NCBI GenBank assembly: GCA_013407085.1
Contig: JACCGJ010015355.1
Span: 1 to 64,000 of the forward strand
Source: Atriophallophorus winterbourni
Lineage: Eukaryota > Platyhelminthes > Trematoda > Plagiorchiida > Microphallidae
Direction of reading: 5' to 3'
Length of the DNA: 64,000 nucleotides
This document shows positions 36,601-48,600 of this stretch, in pieces. How positions within the stretch are numbered: the stretch's first letter is position 1; every line of letters begins with the position of its first letter. The notes beneath the pieces were generated by a model. It saw only the letters and a list, made by a program, of their open reading frames with translations, was not told where the DNA came from and ran no database searches. The position numbers and the translations under genes were made by a program.

Positions 36601-39600
36601 CTGATTGAAGTTTACGTGTATCCCATCACAGTGCGGCAGCTTTTAGGCACGTTAATCTAATAAATTCACGTGGGAAAAGCGGAATAATACAAGCGATTTT
36701 AAACACAGGTTTTTAATGGAGTGGATTGATATTGATTTATTTGAGCAATCATTAAATACCTAGAATTGACACAAACGTCAACCGTTCAGATCTGTCAATT
36801 TTCCAAAAATGTAAATTTCGTTGTATTTTCATAGCATTCTAACGCAATTGTGGCGTGAATTCCGAAAATCACGCTTATTAATACGTAACTTACGACACTA
36901 AACAACTGGAGACATTCGTTACACGAGAATAGCTGTGTACATGGTTGCTACCACCAAATGATCAGCCAAAACTAGTGTGAAGAAAATGTTTACGCGTTTT
37001 GTGAAGAATAAGTTGTTTATGATTGTGACTACTCATCCATGCCAAGTCCATCGAAATATTCACAAAGTTGATCACGACGATCTATATTGGAAGCACTGTA
37101 CTTGAGTTTTGCTCTTATTTAAGCTCGTCAGCAGTACATATTCTCCTCCGATTCGGGTGAGATTCAAACCCCCGACCATCATCATTGTAGTCCCACACCT
37201 TACGACCTGGGCTACCAAAATCTGGATTGTGTTGTCTGAGTATTCGGAGGTTAAAAATCAATTTATCGCAAGTAGTCGTCTAAAAACGTGCTCCGGCTGT
37301 GCTTGGATATCTTTTAGCTAGCTTTGGAAACAAAAACTTTATTTGAGAATATTTTATTTTGGATGACCGATGACGCTAGCAAGGTTTCATCATTTAATAG
37401 TGCCAAGTCACGAAGCATAGAATTTATTCTTTTTAATGCTGGAGTATGTAGTTTATAATAGCCCGGCCAACGCAAATAGGAATACAGTCTGTCGTCAAAG
37501 GTTATCAAAGCTTTGTCTTCGTAACGCCAAAGCGACAAGCATAATGATTATATAATAACATACAACATAATAATAATATCTTGTGCAAATTATTCCACCC
37601 AGTAACACGGTTAAACTAAGACGATCCAGACAGTTTCTGAATGTAGGCACTCTCGTTTTCATATTTTTTGCTAGGATCACAATTGCGCGAATGCACAAGG
37701 AAATAAAGTTACACGTTCGCTTTACAAGTCGTCCACCAACCATGGTCATCTCAAACCAAATTTTATTGGAGCCTAACATGGAAATAAAAATAACCCATAA
37801 CCCAAATCCTTATGGTTGAAAATCACGGCAGTAATTGTGGTAACATTATTTTAATCGATTTCTGTTAAAACTTACAGCTCGTCGTTAGTTCCATTCAAAT
37901 ATCTTCCACGATAAACTTGGAAACTTTTATCTTTGTAAAATAGGACTATTCTGGCCAGTAAACTGGCCACGTTAAGAACAATGTTCAGAACATTAAACAC
38001 GAAATAAGACATGGAAATTTCCAGACATGATAAGGCAACATGGAAGGATCCCAGACTTATAACGAGAATATTGAAAGTAAGGATAGGAAATTAATAGCTA
38101 AACTTTGCGATATTGAACACGAAACTAATCGTGGTGTTTGAAAACCGATTGTAAGCACAGATGTCTGTGAAGCGACTGATTTTTTCCGAATTTCGTCTTT
38201 AAATTTTGGTTCATTTGACAATCTGATTGTTAATTGGCTTGTACTCATCAGATCAAAAGAGTACAATCTGGTATTACGAGTTTGTATACAGGTCTCAAAT
38301 GGCGAATAATTTCAAACGTCCAAGTGTTAATAAGCTGCTTGATGGTTAAATCAGATATGTAAACACAAATAACTTTGGTATTGACTCAAATTGCTTCAGA
38401 GTCATTTAGGGATAAAATATCTTGCTTGCTCTGTTCCTAGATACTACCTTTATTGCTGTACTCACATTTGCGGCTATCAAGGCGTTTCATGATGCAAATC
38501 AAGTAATGTGAGAAACTGCAGCGTGAAAACTACAAGTTTTCTGACCGAACCCACAGATCGAATTGCTTATTAAAAACGGACTGGAACCATCGCAGAATAT
38601 AATCAGTAAGTTTGAAGCAAGAATGAACGGCTCAAAATCTAATGCGACCATTACACTGTAGAAGTGCGGTAATCGCGAGCTTTCGGATAATATGCAGAAC
38701 ACCAATTTCCAGGCACAACACAAGAGCAGGAAGCGGAGAAATGACAGCAAACGCAAACCGGGTTTCGTAAGAATTACGTGAGAACGTTTCGAACAATTAA
38801 CGTTCACGTGTATTATGTGATTCGTGTGTTAACGTGGATAACTCTGGAAAGATTTACCCCAGGGATGAATTGGAACCAAATCGGCAAGTGCGTGTGATAC
38901 ATGGATAATTGACGTGGCTCAAATGTGATAGACGTTACATAACAGAACATACGGTCTCATTTCGATTGACCTGTTGCTATTATCACCTATCACTCATATA
39001 TAATATGAGTCAATTCACTGTTCAGAAACGGATTTGCAGTGACAAAATTTCCCCTGGAGGACCACGGGTATAAGTGAACAATTTCTTTTAATTTGAAAGG
39101 AAATAGTTGTGTTAACGCAATTTATTTGATACGCGCAACATAAATGAATTTAGGGGGATTACCCTCTTTTATAGTTCCAAAAAATATTATATGATGAATT
39201 ATCTCAGTTCCTTAAAGCTGCATGTTTTGCATTTCAGGTTCGGTGCCTGATTTGTGCAAGCTGGTTATTTCCTGCTGGTCTGTTTACTCCCGTAATTTTG
39301 GGATGGAAACAGTTGACTTCAGAGCCACCTAGAGGTGAAGGAAAGTGCGACGTATCTTTTACGTATTATCCGATTTTCAACACTACGTTGATCATCGGCT
39401 ACTTCTGGACAACATTGATTGTGATGTGTAGTTTGTACTTTGGAATATATCGTGTTGCAAGACGATTACAGAAAAAAGCCACTGGTGTAAGTGAAAAACT
39501 GGCTGCATTGTTCAATCGCGAATTGAGCCAGGATGGTGGTGACGAAGAAGTTAAAGAAGGGGACGGAGAAATTGCATGCTCGACAACTAAAAAAACAAGC

Positions 39601-42600
39601 GATTCTCAAAGCCCCGTATCGATGACGACACGTGAGGAGTCAAGACAGAACCACGCAAACACGAAAAGGGCCGGCACACTAAACCAGACATCACAAGCTT
39701 TATCAGGTGTTACAAAAGGAACAAGGAAAAACGAAGTGGAAGGTCTTGGGTCGGATGAGATCGGAATACGAACTGATGACGAATCTAGGTACATTATTCA
39801 TCATTTTTAAAAGTGTAGTTTGTATGATGTTGCCTAAATGTAAACTAGTTAAATAACTAATCGTATTGCAGAAAAACAGACTGAAACGTAACAGATTCAG
39901 ATATTTATTCGCAACTGGTTATAAACAATTCCTATCGAATCATTCCTATAGCCTGGTAATTTCATCAGTGGCCCAAAATTGAACTCGGAACTTAACCAAT
40001 ACTAGAACATTAGAGTCGATTATATAATCCAAGGCGGAAAACTAGAGTATATGTAGCTTGTCCGGCATATCCTAACGACACATCGATATTCACCTGGAAT
40101 ACTACACATTTTGAACCCATTTACGTTTTTTCTAACTTTTATCCGTAAAATCCGTGTTTTCAAAGTTGCCTAAACCAAGAAGCTGCACACCGCAACAAAC
40201 TTTTGCAAGTAAGATGTTCACAAAAATGTGGTTCATGATATTTTATGTTGGTACAAAAGTGGAATATCAAGCACGTATTAAACGAGCTACATCGCCCATA
40301 GATGTCAATTTCATAGCTCAGTTCTCACATATTAACCGCTTAGCACATTGAATTTATTAAAAATTATATATGGATTTTGCTGTAAGGCATCCGTGTATGA
40401 TTCAAAGTATAGTGTTGCACACACACCGAAACACTTACAAATCACTACAGGTTTCTAGCTGCTTGCCGTTATTATGTGGATACAGTAAGATTATGTTCAG
40501 TGAGTCTTTAAAAAGTAGAAATGTGGTAAACAAAGTTAAACTTGTATGCTATTGTTAAATAGGGTTCGTACAACGAACCGCGATGTGTAGGTGCAAGTGA
40601 GAATGAGCAAAATTATACCTTGGCTGTTTCTAAGCATCTTGAGCGCTTGACCAAGAATCACCTCATGTATTAATCAAATAACTAGCACCAATATTCTAGT
40701 ATGCAGACTTGAATTTACGGTAAATAAAAATGCTCAAAGCTTCGCATCCAGCAGAGGGTATAAAACAAAATGTAATTTATTGACAGACGCGTTGCTAGCG
40801 AGCATTTTCAATTATTAGTCATGGTCTTGATCAATAAGATAAAGTTATCTTCGACTGTAAAGAGAGACACAATTTGCTTATATCCCTTATAAGGGATGGG
40901 GATGTGAGCACCACAATACATTGGCTGTTTATAAGCACCTCGAGCGCTTGACCAGTAATCACTTTGTGATTCTGTATCTGAACATCGTTGTTCTTTGTAA
41001 GAACCTTACATAGCAGTGGAATAGAAGTATAACTTTGATAACTTGGGATTTATTATTAAATATTCAAGGTTTTTAATGGTTTATAAAGCAACAAGCTTAA
41101 CAACAACCATAGGATGGTAAAAATTGAAATTTAAGTGTATAAACAATAAAAGAACATAGATTAAGCAGTATATAAGTTTTCTGGAAACGAATAATGCAAT
41201 AAAAATTCATCTAATTTCGTTTTAAAGTCATGCAAGCTAGTGGCGTGAGCAACGGTTGAAGGTAAACTTTTCCAAGTAAAACAGACACGGACAGAGTAAA
41301 TACTGGCTTCGACGTTCATGCGGCAGATGGTACTACGCGGCACTTTCATGAGTCCGATCATTCCATCGTATCCCTTCGCGTGAGATAAATCCAATGTAAG
41401 GGATTGTTCAAGTGTATGATGTTTTTTAAAAGTAAGATAAGTTCTCTCTGAATTCGTCGATAGGGAAAATCGGAAGCAGATTCGTTGAGGGCTATCCTTT
41501 CTTATATGGCTGCTAGTTTTTGCGATGCTTAGACTAGTATTTTTTTTTTTTTTGTTGCAGTGCGGTGATAGATTCCGCTCATAGTTTCCACATCCCTGCC
41601 TTGAGCGCAGAGCCATCGGAGCCATGACTGCAACACCGTATTCCAGACTGGTCTCAGTATGTATTCATGATCCTTGGGGAATATCTGGGGCTAAGAATTT
41701 CCAAATCACTTATGAGTATATTTAGAACACGTGTTGCTTTTTTAAAGGCACTGTTAGTTTGAAGTGATGTTTTTAAGCTGGAGCTTATCCAGACACCCAA
41801 ATCTTTTTCTTCACTGCAATTTTCAAGGACATGCGAACCTATGTGATATGTGAACTATACTCGATTCCCCACATTCATGATCCTGCATTTGTTGAAGTTA
41901 AACGGCAGTTTGTTCTCCAACGACCAGCTGTGAAGCGTATCAAGATCCTTTTGTAATAGCAGACAGTCTTCGGACCTTACGAATGCTGGGGCTCCAAATC
42001 TTTACTGTCGTCCGCAAATAACGAAATGTTACAAAAAAAAAGAAAAAAAAGAAGAAAGAGGCTTTGTTCGGAACATTTCCGGTATTTCATTGACCTAAAC
42101 GCAGAAGATAATCGAACCCAAGGACTGAAACTGGGGAACTCCGCTAGTTGCTGCAATTGGTTTGATAATAGCACCCATCACCCGTACTGGTTAGTGGCGA
42201 TTGTTAGTGTGCTTCAGCCAATTTCAGTACTTTCCAGTGATACCAAGCCTTTCAAGCTTCTGCAGTAGTATGGAATTGTCAACACGATCGAATGTTTCAG
42301 ATATATCTAAGTAGCAGGCGTATATTTTTTGTGCTTCATCTACCGATTTTGTCAAATCATTTAGCGTTACCAGTGAATTAGACAAACAGGAATAACTTCG
42401 TCTGAATCCATGCTGGTTCCTCGATAGCAACTGATTATTCTCGAAATGTTTCATTAGATCGTCAACAATGAGTCGCTCGAGTAATTTTGAAATCACTGGT
42501 AACAGAGTAACGGGTCTGTAATTGGGAACCTCGTAGGCGATTCGTCACCGTGTATTGGAGAAATTATTCTCTCGTTTCAATCTCGTAGGAATCACTCTCC

Positions 42601-45600
42601 ACTTGCCATGTTTTTTTGTGTTTGGCTCGACCTAAGTAAGTTAGTGGTTTGTAGCAAAATCGTAAATTGCTTCAATTTTCGGGGTTATTCGTCGGCCCCA
42701 GAGTACTTTCCGGTTTTAGATTAAAAACCTTGGATAGGACGCGTTTCTCAGTGCCACTTATTTCACTTATGGAACCGGTTTGAAAGTGTTGGATTATGGG
42801 CTTGTGTATTGCATTTCTATCGTTTGAATACCGATGAATACAACGTGGCTAAAGCATCAGCAGTTCTGTCTGCAGGTTGTTTTGTTGTTGGTCCCGCTGA
42901 TGTGTTCACGGACGCTACTCCAGGTTTCACCTTAGCTTGATCGTTAACCATACGATATAGTATTTTGGGGTTTCGCTCCATCATGCTTGATATCACTTCT
43001 TGGAAGCACAACTTGTCTTGGATGACAAATTTGTTTACTTTGTTCCTCGGTAAACGGAATGTTTCCCAGGTCTCGGTTGATGGGTTTTGCCGATGGTGTC
43101 GCCAAGCATTCGGTGACGATAAGCGGAACCTATACTGTGTAACGGGATTCGTAATGGCATATCCGCGCTCACTAAGCATGTGCGGCAGTAATTTTGGAAT
43201 GAGAGAAGCAGGCAGGTTGACACAGATCGGCAGCCATCTTTGTTGATCTAAGATAATACGTCAGTTCTTCAACATGATATTTTCTATTTATCGATATATA
43301 TATAGTACCTGTAAAATAAAATAATAAACGATCCCACTTTAATTAAAGGTACTCTCCATTAAGAACGATGGACGAAAGGAGCATTTTGGCAACACTTAAA
43401 ACACCAAAAGCAGTACTTTCGGACTTGGAATGTGATAACCTTCCATCATTTAGTGAACTCGACGAACCACCGTCTATTACCTGCATCCCAGATAGTCTGC
43501 AGCATCAAGCTGGTATGGCAGGCATTTTAGAATTAAACGCACCTGCCAACGACAACAAACCATTTGACGAAAATAATCAGAAAATAATTCTGCCAGACGT
43601 AAGAAAAGCTTCTATACACAACCGAAATGATGACACCGCAAAATGGCAACTCCAAAACACAAACTCGAAGGATGATACTGTGCAAATGCGAGGTAGTAAC
43701 TCTGAATCCGAGCAAAATTTCTTCGCAACTTCTGTAAACAAATATATTCCATCCCCGGAGCTCCCGCTTATGATGCACGCGGAATCGCCTCGACACGGCC
43801 ATGCTGCCTATGAAAAACTGGAATCACCGGTTTGGGTGGAAAATGTTGTTTGTAGAAAAGCACCCAAGTTCGTATGTTATTGTAACGAATGCTGTACGCC
43901 AAAGGGTTCCAGTTTGAACGGCTATCAGGCGTATCCAAACGTATACTGGTATCCATTCCCGAGAAAATTCTTCGGTAATCTTTCGCCAACACAGGTGAGC
44001 TTGCGTTTGATATTTAAATATGTATTGAATTAACACTGGATACGTTTTCAGTATGGGAAATCGCAAAACCTCTTTAGTTAAGAAATCGGCAAGCTATCGA
44101 AAAGGTTGCGGCTACGAAGAGGGAAAGAACGGGTGCGAAGTAAAAGATCAATTTTAACAGATAACTGTACGGCAATGCTAATAAATTGCAGCAGTGATGC
44201 ATCCGGTTACAGCAAACAAATGGTTTTCGTTGAGGCAATCAAAGTGCTTGACTTATCAGTTTTCGGCACTATCTATTATTTAATCGGAGAAATAACACTC
44301 TTTGCATAACGTAAATAAGGCTACATCCACTCGTTCTTGGAAATCTGATCCACAAGGATCTCAATGGCAACGTAAGTGCACATAACATCATTGTTGTTCG
44401 ATGCTCTGCACCGGAGAACTTTACTCAAATTTTTCGCATTTGGACAGTTTCATCTTCCAGACCTATCGCGGAAGAGCAAGTTAGTGAGTGGTCACCAAAC
44501 CGAGGAAAACTGGATAAGCGAATTCTCATTGATCATTCATGATCGTCCAGTCAGCAAACAAAACCTTATGATTAACAAGAATTTCGAGATAACGCATAAA
44601 CCGAATCGCTAAAGAACATCGTCCAGTATCGCTGTTTTACCTACTGGAAACAAGTATTAGCTTACTAGTGACTTTTCAACACGCAAACACACTAATCGGA
44701 ATAACTAATCAGTAGACGTGAAAGCAGTTATACGGTTGAAGTACCCGCATGATGGGACCGAACCACAAGGTGGGGCGGTTTGTCGGCTTCTCAGGACCAA
44801 CAGAGCCACTCATACTGGAAAGGCTAATTGAAAGACACCAGAATAACCCAACCGCTGCCTTGTGGGTCAGATTATATCAACGAAACGTTCCAGAGAGAGG
44901 TTCCTTAAGCCAAATCTCGAATTCGGCTTAAGCAAATTGGTAGTACCGTATGTAAGCGTAACCATGAAAACACAGACGTGTTTGATCAGGCTAATTGTAC
45001 TACGTACGTCAAGTGTTGCAATATCCGGTCTAGCTTGTTTCGGAATCGTTTTGAGTGAGAGCTGAGACTGCACTGTTATACTGAATCCCGGTTGAAGTCT
45101 GTTTTTTGCAGTATATCGCTATATTGTTGCCCATGACCTGATCTCGTAATTGCGAGTTTCACCAAAAACTACCGCAACCAATTGCATTTGCGTCGAGGAG
45201 TGAAAACACAATCATAGATAGAGAGAGCAACGTGGGTTTTATATCATCCTGGGTAGAAGGCTTGACTTAGATTGTCTTGGAATTGGCCGTCGCGAACTTT
45301 CAATCGGAACTTATCACCAAGCACTAATTTTCGCCATTAGAAGCGTCCCTGTTTCTCCGGGTAAATTCCTTCTTTAAAGAATTCGTTCACAAAAATTCAT
45401 CATATCGCAATTAACTACTCGTGGCATGTACAACATTATCGATTTTAATCGAGCGCATATCTATAATCTGATCACGCATTAACATGTGTTAAGCTCTTGA
45501 TATGATTTGGCGAGGCTTAATCAACACGGTTTTCAGTGTGTTCCATGCCAACTCGACTTTACATATTTCCCAAGTTCCTAAAGATAAAATCAATGAGCTA

Positions 45601-48600
45601 TTGATTGGGATACAATCCGCCGTAGCAACAGCTGCGTCGCGTAGTTGTGGACCGACTTCTGAAGTAGCCAAACACTGGGTTTCTACGAATGTTATCAAAC
45701 TAATGGACCAACGCTGGTTGCTTTCTGTTGATAGCATAAATAATGCGTTACGAAAACTTATTACACGCCAATATGAGAAATGAACGGGAACGTTTACTGA
45801 AGTCTAAGGCTATGGAATATGCCGTAGCTGTAGGCAATTTTAGAAAACTGTTCCAACTCATGAAAACCACGGGTGGTCAATTTGAAAAATTTTAGCGAGT
45901 CGATACGCAGGGATTTAAACATACAAGAAGGCACTGACAGCGATGGACGCAACATGTTGGGGCACTGTTGAACTGGACCGCTTTATTTCACAGGCAATTC
46001 TTATAGAAGTTCACACTGAATCGAAGATCCAAGACGAACTGTTGGACCTAAACTCTACGAGACAACAGATTCTGATACCTTAGTAACATTATTATTATTA
46101 TATCATGCTTGGACTCTTATGGGCGCATGACAGACGTTTTTTGCCAAAAAATAGACTAAGAAATACGTTCTGACCTCCTGGTGAGAATCAATAATTAGAG
46201 CGATTTCTTAAAATGAACAGCGAGATTCATGGGGAAATGCTCGGGGAATCAGTCTCATGCAGCGGTTCCTAAAATACGGGCTTTCATTTTGTTTTAAAGG
46301 TCAGGGTACCAACGAAAAAGAATAAACGCGCAAAGCATTCTGGATTTCGTGCAGACCCTGGATGTAGTAATTAAATTTCCACACTTCGTGCGTCGCTCGA
46401 AAATACCCAGTGTTTGGTAGATCAAACATCGTGGCATTCCTATACTTTCGACTTGATCGAACACAAAAGCCTGTGGAAATATAAGTTGAGAGATTAGAGG
46501 CGGAAAGTAAGCTGGGATTTTTAAAGCATTATAATACCGAAACTCGCTCAGGTTTCCTTTTTAACCTAGCGATTGGCGACGTCCTTGAGAAAGCATTGGT
46601 GGGTTTAGGCCGAGTGAAAAAGCTGCCGATCTAGAGTATGCGAAACACATCATTCATGCAAGGCAACAAGCCATGAATCGCCTGGCACTGGAAACTCCCA
46701 GGTATGGCAAGCACTTTGCACATAAGTCTCAAACACCGGCCTAGTACGAGCTGAATCAAGAAATATTCGATACATTCATTTTACCTCCGCACTTTTATTT
46801 ATGCTGCTGGTTGTGGTCTCACGCATGTATGCAAAGTAAGTAGTGTTTGATAACCTTCACCACCGACGCGCTGTCTCGCCCAAACAATAAAGGTTAAAAT
46901 TACAAATCGTGAGTGCTAGGATCATCTATGGTTTCGAAATCTGATCCATCAGGGCAGAAACTGTCCGTCGAGTATTAGACACCATTTCCATGTGAAATGC
47001 TAACATTCAGTGACAGTGTCATATTTGTAATGTCTATCGACAACTGCTAGGTACCAGAGGAAAATGAATGAACGAAATGCTGATGCAGCGACGGTAGGGA
47101 AAGTATTAGGAATGAAGAACCTCACCCCAGCGCCTGGCTTGATTCGGAATAGTACGTTTGCCATGGTGGGGTGCGAATATCCACTTACCTGTATTCGAAA
47201 CCTTATGTGATATGGATCCAAACCAAAGTCAGTGACACTTATGTGATACACTGTGTCGAATAAACCATGACACTGGGATAACCTAAAAATAACATGCAGT
47301 GAAAGTAAAAAGCTGTTAGTTATGCATATTCGCACGTTACGCTTGTCGGCTATTGTTTTACAATTCTGTTCATCCGCTCACCTTACTTCTGGGTTGCTTG
47401 GCAACCTGTCAGACTTCAGGCTGTGATTCATGATAAAGAGCGGAACTAGAATGAAACCACCTTATACAAAGGAACACAAGTTATGAACGGTAGTCATGGA
47501 AAATCACCGAATGAACGTTTTGAAAGAAATATTGAAACTTTACAGCAAGTTTTTATTTGGTTTGTTAATAGGCACAGTGAAACTGTTATATCAGGGCTCC
47601 TTGAGATATCCCTAGTAAACAGTGAGTTCAAATTTCAATCGCTACTTAAAAGCTAGCGTGACCTAACCCCCCGTCTCCACTTGACAGACACAAGCATCGC
47701 AATAATGGGAGACAAGCGTCGAGTCCCTCACGAGAATTCGAAAGGTTGCTTAGGAATAAAAGTGTTATCTATAAGTAAAAGCACTTTACTTACTATACTG
47801 ATAATTAGCATTATAAATGCAGACACACAAGCTGAACACTTCTACTTCATCCCAATGTAGATGACTAAGTTACGGTTTAACCTATCAACGAATAAAACGG
47901 CACCTCTCGTGACTTTTTAAATGCTAAATTTCTATAAACGATGTCAAGTTAGCAGTCTAACGATTACTCCTGGATTCATAAATGAAATCACCACCGTTAA
48001 TCTCCTTTTCAGACAGACAACTTTTCAGAATTTAGCAGTTCGGGGCAACAGGACAGTTCAGACTACACGCAGAATCAACCTGTCGAGTGTCTCTGTGCTT
48101 ATCATGCGAACTTAGTACACTTTGACGCGATGACTTATTTATCGGAATACACCGACAGTAGCTCATCGTACTCGGATCGTGCCCCGTGGTATCGAAGATT
48201 CTTTTTCCGCCTCGTTTATCAGTGCAGATCGCAACAGTTACGGACTCCATGCCCTAAGAATGTCAGCAAAAGCTTTGAAAATTCTAGCAATGCAATGTGG
48301 ACAAGGTGGCACAATTTCGCTCACCGCGTACGAAAGAAAGTACACTGCATTGGTTTCCGACAGGAGATATCACCAACAACGGGAATAATGAATCGAAAAC
48401 GGCGGCAAACGGTCAAAGCTCGAGCACAAAGTATGCGGGCGAGTTGGGGACACATTCGAACTCTGTCCGCACTGGATTCGCACAATCGCAGACACGCGCG
48501 AAAAGCGCTACGCACCATAAGCTTCATACTCGGAGCATTCATCATGTGTTGGACACCCTATCATATCATCATGATGATCAAAGGATTTTGTGATGATTTG

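Noticed and set aside
38499..38807. 102-codon - strand ORF with hydrophobic stretches
   Set aside because: Lies in receptor intron 1 with no similarity that I know; hydrophobicity alone is weak evidence of a membrane protein.
47000..47335. 111-codon - strand ORF in receptor intron 3
   Set aside because: No recognised domain, antisense within an intron full of RTE debris; likely chance.
48179..48593. Alternative-frame ORFs (48179-48388, 48297-48593) over receptor exon 4
   Set aside because: They are shadows of the exon 4 reading frame, which carries the TM6 and TM7 signatures.
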